Assembly (NCBI GenBank): GCA_022712815.1 | Contig: JAFLJW010000121.1 | Location: forward strand, 1-13,171 | Source: Pseudodesulfovibrio sp. | Lineage (GTDB): Bacteria; Desulfobacterota; Desulfovibrionia; Desulfovibrionales; Desulfovibrionaceae | Direction of reading: 5' to 3' | Length of the DNA stretch: 13,171 bases | In this document: piece by piece, positions 5,622 through 11,897 of the stretch | Layout of the letters: every line of letters starts with the position of its first letter | Numbering within the stretch: position 1 is the first letter of the stretch | Notes under the pieces: model-generated | Database searches by the model: none | What the model was told of the DNA's origin: nothing | The model's input: the letters and a program-made list of their open reading frames with translations, nothing else | Translations under genes and position numbers: made by a program

Positions 5622-6290
5622 ATGACCAGAATGTATGATGAAATACTGGAAGCCGTGAAATCTTTTATAAAAGACAATGGTGGCGTTGACGCAGTGATGG
5701 GAAAAGAACTCCTCCCTGGGTCACGGCCAACTCTTTTCAGGACGACGAAAAAAGACAAACTGCCTGGGCCTGACTTGCTCTGTAAATGGCTCGAAATAAT
5801 TGGTTCACCGCCCCCCCCTATTGTTTCTCTTGCTCCTCATGGACCGACCGGTGCAATGTCTGTCATCCAGCCCGGTGGAACAATCCCGGAAGGGCTTGGC
5901 TCCATTGTCCCCGTCTACCAGTTCGCCGCCGGAGGGCTACCCGTCGAATGGAAAGAGGTGGAACCCTTTTGTGAAGTCTGTCTCCCTCAAAAATTCATGT
6001 TCCCCGGCCTCATGGTTGTCCAGGTGATCGGTGATTCCATGGCCCCACTCATCAAGGATGGCGCATACGTTGGCATCAACAAACATGCCAACACCCTGAC
6101 CCCTGGCAAAGTCTACGCGGTCAACGTCCCCTACGAAGGCTTGACCATCAAAAGAGTCTTTCTAGACGTTGATAAAGGCGAACTGCTACTGAGATCAGAG
6201 AACCCAATTCATCCCGAGCAGCATATAAAGATCGAAGACCGAGACGGCCTCATCGTGGGTGAAGTAATATGGGGAATGCAGGAAATCTAG
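5622..6290 (+). CDS. Phage repressor, HTH plus S24 (CI/LexA-type) protease domain
   Basis: This 222-aa protein has an N-terminal DNA-binding region (about 1-60, a divergent HTH) and a Pro-rich linker (SPPPPIV, 62-68). The C-terminal self-cleavage/dimerisation domain follows. The putative cleavage site is Ala103-Gly104 in FAAGG. The nucleophile is Ser139 in GDSMAPLIKDG, and the general base is Lys177 in GLTIKRVF. The ending GEVIWGMQEI is the usual last strand. RecA-stimulated self-cleavage after DNA damage should trigger induction. It is divergent from the Cro-like gene. The linker is encoded by a run of eight C (5811-5818) that could slip. A decayed second copy of this gene's 3' end lies at 7184-7270. 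Confidence 0.92.
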   Translation: MTRMYDEILEAVKSFIKDNGGVDAVMGKELLPGSRPTLFRTTKKDKLPGPDLLCKWLEIIGSPPPPIVSLAPHGPTGAMSVIQPGGTIPEGLGSIVPVYQFAAGGLPVEWKEVEPFCEVCLPQKFMFPGLMVVQVIGDSMAPLIKDGAYVGINKHANTLTPGKVYAVNVPYEGLTIKRVFLDVDKGELLLRSENPIHPEQHIKIEDRDGLIVGEVIWGMQEI

Positions 6291-6327
6291 CCAGAGCAAA
6301 CAGAGTAGGAAGCCACAATATTCGAAT

Positions 6328-6346
6328 GGCTCAAGCCTTTTTTTTT
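6328..6346 (+). terminator. Weak terminator after the repressor gene
   Basis: A short GGC/GCC stem with a TCAA loop is followed by nine T. The stem is only three or four base pairs, so termination would be partial; the long T run is the main evidence. Confidence 0.3.
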
Positions 6347-6372
6347 CGACAGACAAGATAGGATAACAACTT

Positions 6373-7236
6373 ATGAAAAGCATAAAAAATATTGATTGTA
6401 GGCTTTATATATGTCTTTTGTTCGTCATCCTGCTAACCTCCGCATGTACTCCAAAGCACCCACAAACTCTGAAGGAATGGGACGACACCATCCGCCGCCC
6501 CCTCATCGCCTGCATGAATGGCAACACCCAGGCCTGTCAGCAGGCCGAAAAAATCAAGAACCAATACGAAACGGAACACCCATGCACTTACGTATGGCCT
6601 CGCGGATTTGAAAACACGGTAGATACTCTTCTTGAAAAGATATTCCGAGGCGATGTATCCGACCTTGACCAGTTGATTGATGAGGCAAAAGCAAACAACT
6701 ACGGAGACTGTCGGGAGCGTTCCAGCTTGGCTACGAGCCTGAGATTTCTCAAAGGATTTGGCTTGTACTTGGCAAAAGACTATTCTCGATCTGCCCAGGA
6801 ATTTGAAACAGCCCTTGCCGAAATCACCCCCGAGAATACTATTGATAGAGAATTTTCAATCTTGACTCTGGCGATGTATCCGGCTGCCCTCATCAAGTCT
6901 GATAATATTCCAAAAGCAAAGGAAGTTCTTGAAACACGACTCTACATGCCCTTGGACACCATCACCGGCGATGATGCAGCCTTGCTTTCCCCCTTCCTCC
7001 AGTATTACGGAAAGATTTTGCCAATTCCAACCCCGCAGAAATACAGCCTGCCCACCTTGGCCTTATCCCTCTTTATCAAAGAAGTGATTAATCAAAATTC
7101 CCCGCACCCTAGCGCTATAGCCATGCACGATACCCTCAAAACCCTAGCTCCCTACACCCCTATCCCGGATTTCATATTGAAACACGACCCCACCCCGAAC
7201 CCCACATTCCCATCGAAGATCGGGAAAACCTCATAA
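6373..7236 (+). CDS. Prophage lipoprotein of unknown function
   Basis: This 287-aa protein has a clear lipoprotein signal: MKSIKNIDCR, a hydrophobic stretch LYICLLFVILLTSA, and lipobox LTSAC with Cys25 as the lipidation site. The mature part is soluble, helix-rich and TPR-like (SAQEFETALAEITPENT, IPKAKEVLETRLYM), with several Cys early on (about 47-71). A Pro-rich tail ends the protein. AGGA precedes the ATG at proper distance. It lies right after the repressor as a lysogenically expressed 'moron', so surface modification, superinfection exclusion or a fitness role is plausible. No family was recognised. Its last codons overlap, in another frame, the decayed repressor tail, so the C-terminus was created or altered by recombination. 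Confidence 0.8.
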   Translation: MKSIKNIDCRLYICLLFVILLTSACTPKHPQTLKEWDDTIRRPLIACMNGNTQACQQAEKIKNQYETEHPCTYVWPRGFENTVDTLLEKIFRGDVSDLDQLIDEAKANNYGDCRERSSLATSLRFLKGFGLYLAKDYSRSAQEFETALAEITPENTIDREFSILTLAMYPAALIKSDNIPKAKEVLETRLYMPLDTITGDDAALLSPFLQYYGKILPIPTPQKYSLPTLALSLFIKEVINQNSPHPSAIAMHDTLKTLAPYTPIPDFILKHDPTPNPTFPSKIGKTS

Positions 7237-7270
7237 CGGCGAAGTAATGTGGGGAATGCAGGGGATATAA
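7184..7270 (+). pseudogene. Decayed 3' end of a second S24 repressor gene
   Basis: Read in the appropriate frames, this stretch encodes RPHPEPHIPIEDRENLI and then, after a one-base frame change near 7234, GEVMWGMQGI and a TAA stop. The intact repressor ends with NPIHPEQHIKIEDRDGLI and GEVIWGMQEI. At DNA level GAAGTAAT.TGGGGAATGCAGG is shared by both sites. The lipoprotein stop codon (7234-7236) lies within it. This is the scar of recombination between two repressor genes that brought in the lipoprotein cassette. Confidence 0.75.
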
Positions 7271-7336
7271 ACAGCATTTTGGTCCGCACCTAAAAACAAG
7301 GATTTCAGCAAGATGAGTAAAAAAAGTACCGATTTG

Positions 7337-7369
7337 GTCTGCACCCCGCCCCGGCGGGGTTTTCTTTTG
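7337..7369 (+). terminator. Rho-independent terminator, cassette copy 1
   Basis: CCCCGCC-CC-GGCGGGG stem followed by TTTTCTTTT. The 33 bases 7337-7369 are identical to 9946-9978, and a diverged copy is at 9312-9343. It ends the lipoprotein transcript. The surrounding 7271-7440 holds no gene. Confidence 0.85.
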
Positions 7370-7440
7370 TCCTATGTTTACAAAGATGAAAAAAAATAGC
7401 GGCCAAAGATTGACAAAACGCCTAGCCGAATGTTAAAAAA

Positions 7441-7470
7441 TTGACATATTGAATAAATAGTTGCCATTAA
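7441..7470 (+). promoter_or_regulatory. Promoter of the unknown-protein/ImmA operon
   Basis: TTGACA (7441-7446) with CATTAA (7465-7470, 18-base spacing) lies 25 bases before the TTG start. A second TTGACA at 7410-7415 with TTAAAA at 7433-7438 is an alternative. Confidence 0.45.
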
Positions 7471-7494
7471 ACGAACTCAAAAGAGGAGTATAAT

Positions 7495-8127
7495 TTGAAC
7501 GATTCCTACATCACCCTCCCACGCCTCGTAAAAGAAGACATGCCAGACCTATTTCTAAACTCCATTACAAAAGAGATCAAAGAAGCCTATAGGCATGCTA
7601 AAATCGCAGCGGAAAAGCCTTTGCCGGAGATACTCTTGGAAACCATTGCAATCGAACAAGGGGCTTGGGTTCAATGTAAACTTCATCAGCTAGGAAGCCG
7701 TTATAGCGGACATGGAATTAATGTAAAACTTGAACAAAACTCGAAAAAAAGAGCCCACCTTGAAATAGAAACTGACAGGATACTGGCAAGCACTCATAGA
7801 GTCCGCACACCAGATACGTTTCCCCCACAAGCAAACTATCGAGAAGGTAACGCGGCGAGTAATCAATTGTGGCTAACCGGTATAACGGAACCACAAGCTC
7901 CAGAAAATTCTAAATGTAATATGTATATTCTACACGGGCCTAGGGAAGATGCCCCTACTGAACTGGGATTCGTGCAATTGGCTATTCCTGACCCTAGACA
8001 AAGGTGTTATTTGTCTATTATGGACCTTTATTCTTCTGACGAATCCGTCTCTGTCACAAGAGAAGAACAATTTCCTGAAGTATTGGTCCGTCTAAAAAAG
8101 ACAAAAAAAACAAATACAAGCCTATAA
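7495..8127 (+). CDS. Unknown protein paired with an XRE-ImmA/IrrE gene
   Basis: This 210-aa protein starts at TTG 7495 with GAGGAG well spaced upstream; the next ATG (7540) has a poorer site. No membrane segment or signal is seen. The first ~60 residues are helical (EIKEAYRHAKIAAEKPLPEILLE), then beta-rich segments follow (NVKLEQNSKKRAHLEIE, NMYILHGPRED, LGFVQLAIPD). The C-terminus is Lys/Thr-rich. It is co-transcribed with the XRE-ImmA/IrrE gene six bases downstream. This arrangement (short unknown partner plus HTH-Zn-peptidase) resembles the RosmerTA anti-phage toxin-antitoxin layout, from memory. The sequence alone does not show whether this is toxin, target or antitoxin. Base composition is lower in GC than the phage early genes, consistent with a recent acquisition. 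Confidence 0.65.
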   Translation: MNDSYITLPRLVKEDMPDLFLNSITKEIKEAYRHAKIAAEKPLPEILLETIAIEQGAWVQCKLHQLGSRYSGHGINVKLEQNSKKRAHLEIETDRILASTHRVRTPDTFPPQANYREGNAASNQLWLTGITEPQAPENSKCNMYILHGPREDAPTELGFVQLAIPDPRQRCYLSIMDLYSSDESVSVTREEQFPEVLVRLKKTKKTNTSL

Positions 8128-8133
8128 TTAATT

Positions 8134-9312
8134 ATGCAAAATAAGATCACTTCACTCCCAGATTTTAACGGTACCATGTTGGCCGAAGCTCGCATGGCAC
8201 GTGGTCTTACGCAATCGCAACTAGCAGAAATATCCGGAGTTACGAAGCAATCTATTTCAAACTACGAAAATGGGAAACAGTCTCCAAGACTTGCTTCTAT
8301 TGAAAGGCTTGCTTCTAGCCTTAATGTACCGTCCACTTCTTTTTACGCCAAGCATAATTCAAAAGAAAATGCACCTATCTACTTTAGATCACTTACGAAA
8401 TTGACAAAAAAGGAACGAGAGAAGGCGCAAATCAAACTAACTTGGCTTGCAAGGTTGCTTGAATACTATGAAAAATTCTTGGAAATACCGGCTGTAAATA
8501 TCCCCAAAGAATTAGATATTAGCCATCTATACAAATCTATTTCGGATGGGGAAATAGAAGAAATAGCCTCCAAGTGCCGCAAGTCTTTCGGGATTGGAGA
8601 TGGTCCTATCTCAAATGTCACAATGTTAATGGAAAACAACGGAATTATCATTGTAGAAATGCCTCTTGATATAAAAGAGGAGGATGCTTTTTCTCGTTGG
8701 ATGTTGGAAGCAAGTAGACCTGTGGCTGTCCTAGTTTCAAGTAAACCAAGTGCATGCAGAGCCAGATTTAGTCTTGCTCATGAGCTTGGTCATTTGGTCA
8801 TGCATAGGCAAATACACCCAACAAAAGAAAATCTTAAAGAAATTGAAAGACAAGCTAACATTTTTGCTTCTGCATTCTTACTTCCTGCCCATTCATACGT
8901 AAGAGATTTTAGTTATCCTTCTCTGGATGTGCTAAGACTTTTAAAAGAGAAATGGAAAGTATCAATCCAGGCCCAAGTCATAAGGTGCTTCCAACTTGGC
9001 CTGATCTCCGAGATATCCAAAAGAAATTTTTTTATCAATATCTCTAAACGCAAATGGAGATCTAAAGAACCTCTTGACGATACTATCCCATTTGAACAAC
9101 CCAAAATACTCAAAGAGTCAACAAGGCTTTTATGCACAGAGGGGGGGGTCACATTTAATGATATTTCTCACGAAACATTATTATCTCTTGGTGATATCGC
9201 TCAATTAACAGGAGTATCTTTTGACGAAGAGTACATATCCAAAACAAAAAAACCAAAATTGAAAGAAATAGAAACCAAGAATAATGTAATCAACTTCCCA
9301 ACTCGCAACTAG
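8134..9312 (+). CDS. XRE-family HTH fused to ImmA/IrrE metallopeptidase
   Basis: This 392-aa protein has an XRE helix-turn-helix at about 14-68 (ARMARGLTQSQLAEISGVTK, SISNYENGKQSPR). A helical linker follows, then an ImmA/IrrE (COG2856) zinc peptidase: HELGHLVMH at 216-224 (His216, Glu217 and His220), with the third ligand expected at Glu238 in ERQANIFASAFLLP. The C-terminal ~110 residues resemble the extension of ImmA-type regulators that senses or docks a partner. Such proteins cleave repressors or antitoxins (ImmA in ICEBs1, IrrE/DdrO) or act as TA components. There is no strong ribosome binding site at the ATG, so translation probably couples to the upstream gene. A run of eight G (9141-9148) lies within the reading frame. 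Confidence 0.88.
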   Translation: MQNKITSLPDFNGTMLAEARMARGLTQSQLAEISGVTKQSISNYENGKQSPRLASIERLASSLNVPSTSFYAKHNSKENAPIYFRSLTKLTKKEREKAQIKLTWLARLLEYYEKFLEIPAVNIPKELDISHLYKSISDGEIEEIASKCRKSFGIGDGPISNVTMLMENNGIIIVEMPLDIKEEDAFSRWMLEASRPVAVLVSSKPSACRARFSLAHELGHLVMHRQIHPTKENLKEIERQANIFASAFLLPAHSYVRDFSYPSLDVLRLLKEKWKVSIQAQVIRCFQLGLISEISKRNFFINISKRKWRSKEPLDDTIPFEQPKILKESTRLLCTEGGVTFNDISHETLLSLGDIAQLTGVSFDEEYISKTKKPKLKEIETKNNVINFPTRN

Positions 9313-9343
9313 TCACCCCCCGCCCCGGCGAGGTGTTCTTTCG
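9312..9343 (+). terminator. Rho-independent terminator, cassette copy 2 (diverged)
   Basis: A variant of the repeated cassette terminator: CACCCCCCGCCCCGGCGAGGTG hairpin-forming stretch then TTCTTT. The stem carries compensating changes relative to the other two copies (C/G to T/A-type differences at the outer pairs). It begins at the stop codon of the ImmA-type gene. Confidence 0.7.
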
Positions 9344-9355
9344 TCCTACTCTTTC

Positions 9356-9393
9356 TTGACACCTCCCCTGAACCTGTACTACATCTTGTACAG
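9356..9393 (+). promoter_or_regulatory. yefM-yoeB promoter and operator
   Basis: A -35 TTGACA is at 9356-9361, and the -10 lies around 9377-9385. CTGTAC (9374-9379) and GTACAG (9388-9393) are exact inverted repeats over the -10 region and contain TGTACA (9387-9392). TGTACA is the known core of the YefM operator in E. coli, so autorepression by YefM-YoeB is expected. Confidence 0.65.
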
Positions 9394-9408
9394 AAAAGGA
9401 GGCAAGTC

Positions 9409-9666
9409 ATGCCTGAAGCAATCACATACACAGAAGCCCGACAAAACCTCGCGTCCAGGATGGATAAGGTCTGCGATACCCATGACCCCGTTATCATCAC
9501 CCGCCGCAAGGCCCAGGCCGTGGTCATGATGTCGCTACAGGACTACAACAGCATCACGGAAACCGCGTATCTGCTCACCAGTCCCGCAAATGCGACTCGA
9601 CTCCGCGAAAGCATCAAAGCGGCTGAATCCGGTCAGGCAAAAGAACATGCCCTCTCGGAGGGGTAA
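9409..9666 (+). CDS. yefM: YefM-type (Phd/YefM) antitoxin
   Basis: This 85-aa antitoxin closely follows E. coli YefM: ITYTEARQNLASRMDKV at the N-terminus, ITRRKAQAVVMMSLQDYNSI in the DNA-binding/dimer core, and ETAYLLTSPANATRLRESI leading to the disordered C-terminal tail that wraps YoeB. AAAAGGAGG precedes the ATG. It neutralises YoeB and represses the operon through the TGTACA-containing palindrome just upstream. The stop codon overlaps the yoeB start as TAATG. The module is bounded by cassette terminators on both sides, so it moves as a unit. Confidence 0.93.
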   Translation: MPEAITYTEARQNLASRMDKVCDTHDPVIITRRKAQAVVMMSLQDYNSITETAYLLTSPANATRLRESIKAAESGQAKEHALSEG

Positions 9667-9929
9667 TGCCCCTGCTTGCGTGGACTCCCCAGGCTTGGGA
9701 AGACTATCTTTATTGGCAGAAGACAGATAAAAAGACGCTCAAGCGGGTGAACACACTTGTCCGCGACATCCTGCGCACCCCCTTTGAGGGCCTTGGCAAG
9801 CCAGAGCCTCTCCGTTTCGATCTTGCTGGCTGCTGGTCCCGCCGCATAGATCATGAACACCGGTTGGTCTACAAGATTGACAGCAAGACAGATACAGTAA
9901 TGATCGTTCAGTGCCGATACCACTATTAG
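9666..9929 (+). CDS. yoeB: YoeB-type ribosome-dependent mRNA interferase toxin
   Basis: This 87-aa toxin is very close to E. coli YoeB: WEDYLYWQKTDKKTLKRVN, RTPFEGLGKPEPLRFDLAG, CWSRRIDHEHRLVYKI and the C-terminal CRYHY. The known catalytic residues of the family are all present as Glu47, Arg66, His86 and Tyr87. It cleaves mRNA in the ribosomal A site when YefM is degraded. Translation is coupled to yefM by the TAATG overlap. The intact active site and operator suggest a working module that stabilises the prophage or contributes to abortive responses. Confidence 0.94.
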   Translation: MPLLAWTPQAWEDYLYWQKTDKKTLKRVNTLVRDILRTPFEGLGKPEPLRFDLAGCWSRRIDHEHRLVYKIDSKTDTVMIVQCRYHY

Positions 9930-9945
9930 CCTACATATAGCCTGA

Positions 9946-9978
9946 GTCTGCACCCCGCCCCGGCGGGGTTTTCTTTTG
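9946..9978 (+). terminator. Rho-independent terminator, cassette copy 3
   Basis: CCCCGCC-CC-GGCGGGG stem followed by TTTTCTTTT, identical over 33 bases to 7337-7369. It ends the yefM-yoeB transcript 17 bases after yoeB. Confidence 0.88.
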
Positions 9979-10016
9979 CTGTTGTCGGATTTCTTAGATG
10001 GCATTCAAGAAGTCGT

Positions 10017-10041
10017 GGTTTGATTCCCTCCAGCTCCACGA
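10017..10041 (+). other. tmRNA (ssrA) 3'-end-like segment, candidate att site
   Basis: GGTTTGATTCCC followed by TCCAGCTCCACGA resembles the T-loop and acceptor end of bacterial tmRNA, whose 3' end typically reads GGTTCAA/GATTCCC..CCAGCTCCACCA. The preceding bases do not complete a T-stem and no tmRNA body lies upstream, so this is a fragment, not a gene. Fragments like this are what integrases leave when an element inserts into ssrA. A symmetrical terminator follows immediately, as after a real ssrA gene. Confidence 0.5.
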
Positions 10042-10043
10042 AT

Positions 10044-10076
10044 AAAGGCTTAGAAGGTTTTCCTTCTAAGCCTTTT
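10044..10076. terminator. Symmetrical bidirectional terminator
   Basis: AAAGGCTTAGAAGG and CCTTCTAAGCCTTT form a perfect 14-bp stem around a TTTT loop, with T/A-rich ends on both sides. It can end transcripts from either side: rightward from yefM-yoeB or the ssrA fragment, and leftward from the 11496-10136 operon. The 10077-10135 stretch contains nothing else recognisable. Confidence 0.8.
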
Positions 10077-10135
10077 AAAGAATATACAAATGATATCGGG
10101 TGGATGCCGACTTGACCCTGAGTGAATGGAGAAAG

Positions 10136-10609
10136 TTACGGTGTCTTCGGTCTTCCTTTTGGCTTACGAGCGAGTTGCAAAAGCACGGTGTGAAGGATTC
10201 GAATCGAGAAAATTGTGAAGTAAACGGAGCAGCATGTTAAGAAGACGAATAAGGCCAGAATATACTGCGGAATCCATGCTAATGTAACAAGTTTGAAGTC
10301 TACGAATTTTACTACGAGGCCTGCTATTGACATTAGGAAGTTGACAACGATTGTTGTCATGAACAGCGAAATCAAATTGGAGTATGTCTTCGAAGATTGA
10401 AGGACCTTTTGCATGTACGGAAGGCTGGAAAAACCGGCGAGGATTGACGTTGCTGTGATGAAGAAACCAGACAAAGTAATGCCGAAAGTTGCGACTAGCG
10501 ATGAGAGCGCAGCAACGTCATTGCTTAAATAACATTTGTAAAAAACAATGAAGTAGGTGACTGCTGTTACAGCTACAATCGATATTGCTATGTGCTTAAA
10601 AATATACAT
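10136..10609 (-). CDS. Four-helix membrane protein, partner of the DUF6731-like gene
   Basis: This 157-aa integral membrane protein has four hydrophobic segments at about 7-25, 33-60, 78-103 and 110-137, and a basic tail (LARKPKGRPKTP) probably on the cytoplasmic side. Its ATG overlaps the stop of the upstream gene (TAATG), so the two proteins are made together in fixed ratio. The pairing of a four-helix membrane protein with a soluble protein of about 300 aa recalls the two-gene Kiwa defence layout (KwaA/KwaB). Neither protein is recognisably a Kiwa member. It could be a membrane effector or an exclusion protein. The function is unknown. Confidence 0.72.
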   Translation of the reverse strand: MYIFKHIAISIVAVTAVTYFIVFYKCYLSNDVAALSSLVATFGITLSGFFITATSILAGFSSLPYMQKVLQSSKTYSNLISLFMTTIVVNFLMSIAGLVVKFVDFKLVTLAWIPQYILALFVFLTCCSVYFTIFSIRILHTVLLQLARKPKGRPKTP

Positions 10610-11496
10610 TATGCATGTTGTGCCAAGTAGACTTGATGAGTGGCATGTGCTTCGTTGAGAAGTTGGACGTATTCATTAGTAGCTAAGTAGTTGTCTTCAA
10701 TACGAATGATATACGGAAATTCTAATCGTCCTTCAAGCAAGTTGATGAATTCATGGCGGTCTTCTTCTCCTTCGGCTCCTCTGACTTTGAGAGTTTTCGT
10801 ATTTTCTGAATCCCTCAACGAACTAACCCAGCTGCGGATTCCCTCTACAGACAGGCTACGGCCTCTACCAACGGACACAGTAATGTCAACGTCCATTCCA
10901 CCCGAGTCTTGCCCCAATAAAAACAGAGCTTGGTTTAGATTTCTTCCTCCCACTTCTTCGTCTATGACTTCTTGGGGTGCATTTGCAATGCTAATCTTGA
11001 ATTGAATCTTTTGCGCCCTGGTAACTCTCAAGAATCTAGCGTACTGGTCTCGTTCAAAGATGGCACCAAACGAAAATCCCGTAAGCGGACATCCTTGGTT
11101 TATACCTTGCCGAATAAGATATTCACGGAATGTGGCCTGAGACGGACCAAGGTGATTGTAAACTTCCAGCATTAGATTGCGTTGGGGAAGAATCCAAAAA
11201 AATGAGACTTCTCCGAGCGTGCCGCTTTGTAGAGGAACTCGGTCGAACTCGTTGCCGGCGTCGTCTCTCATCCAATATGGCCAATCCCCAGTTCTTTCTC
11301 GTGCGATAGCAAGTTTGTGGCCTTCTCCAGGGCACGGGACTCTTCTGATGCGGTGCTGTATGCCGTTCATCCTTACGGTGCGTTCCTCCTGATTGCCATC
11401 AAGAAGAGCAGAAATAAATGTGCCGAATCCGTTGCGGGGCATATCCTCTGGCAGGTTCAGTGTATAATAGAAGACTTTCAGATTTCGAGTAGGCAT
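10609..11496 (-). CDS. DUF6731-like protein, possible defence sensor
   Basis: This 295-aa soluble protein starts MPTRNLKVFYYTLNLPEDM at ATG 11494-11496, with AAGGA six bases upstream. The beta-rich N-terminus (LKVFYYTLNL, GEVSFFWILPQRNLMLEVYN, ATFREYLIRQG) is followed by a second domain with VDITVSVGRGRSLSVEGIRSWV and a C-terminal segment typical of the DUF6731 group as I remember it (long acid-rich helix after a 'GRGR...' strand). No catalytic motif is evident. It is first in a two-gene operon with a membrane protein, under its own promoter at 11538-11566, and next to other accessory modules. A sensor or inhibitor role in anti-phage defence is plausible but unproven. Confidence 0.7.
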   Translation of the reverse strand: MPTRNLKVFYYTLNLPEDMPRNGFGTFISALLDGNQEERTVRMNGIQHRIRRVPCPGEGHKLAIARERTGDWPYWMRDDAGNEFDRVPLQSGTLGEVSFFWILPQRNLMLEVYNHLGPSQATFREYLIRQGINQGCPLTGFSFGAIFERDQYARFLRVTRAQKIQFKISIANAPQEVIDEEVGGRNLNQALFLLGQDSGGMDVDITVSVGRGRSLSVEGIRSWVSSLRDSENTKTLKVRGAEGEEDRHEFINLLEGRLEFPYIIRIEDNYLATNEYVQLLNEAHATHQVYLAQHA

Positions 11497-11537
11497 ATCC
11501 AGTCCTTAGATTTGATCAGATTAGAATTAGCAGTGTT

Positions 11538-11566
11538 TCTATATTATGTACCTCTAATTAGGTCAA
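11538..11566 (-). promoter_or_regulatory. Promoter of the DUF6731-like/membrane-protein operon
   Basis: On the minus strand, TTGACC (11561-11566) and TATAGA (11538-11543) with exactly 17-base spacing lie about 40 bases before the ATG at 11496. Confidence 0.6.
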
Positions 11567-11722
11567 GACACTCTCTCAATGGGACCTGCCAAACAGGAAA
11601 GAGTTTGAATTGTGAGGAAGGAATACTTATTTGAGGGGTAGTTCCACACATCATTCTTAAAAATCCACCTGAATTGATCCTAAATCCGATTATGAAAATC
11701 TGAGTAAAGCCCCCCTCACTAA

Positions 11723-11839
11723 TTATCTTTCAATCCTAAGCTCTCCTTCTTTGACAACTTTCCCATTGCCGAAAGGGTTGGCATACACACCCACACCCCA
11801 TAGGACCACTACAAGCAAAATAACCGCACGAACACTCAT
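11723..11839 (-). CDS. Small secreted or membrane-anchored peptide (38 aa)
   Basis: The ORF reads MSVRAVILLVVVLWGVGVYA followed by NPFGNGKVVKEGELRIER. GCGGGAGGG lies just before the ATG at 11837-11839, an excellent ribosome binding site. The first 20 residues form a signal peptide or single membrane helix with an AN-type cleavage-like end; the rest is short and charged. A possible promoter is TATGAT at 11879-11884 with TTAATG at 11902-11907 (minus strand). It is oriented with the DUF6731-like operon but about 160 bases upstream of its promoter. I recognise no family; it could be a small lysis, toxin or stress peptide. The strong start signal is the main support. Confidence 0.55.
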   Translation of the reverse strand: MSVRAVILLVVVLWGVGVYANPFGNGKVVKEGELRIER

Positions 11840-11897
11840 AATCCCTCCCGCTTTTCAAAAACTAGTTACCCACTACTTATCATAAGAGCAACTCTGT

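Noticed and set aside
7312..7398. A 28-codon plus-strand ORF running through terminator copy 1.
   Set aside because: It would be translated through the hairpin and T run, with no good ribosome binding site.
11544..11654. A 36-aa minus-strand ORF with an upstream-open frame (GGFLRMMCG...PVWQVPLRECLDLIRGT).
   Set aside because: It has a fairly protein-like sequence but no ribosome binding site, and its stop lies in the -10 box of the next operon; possibly a relic, not supported as a gene.
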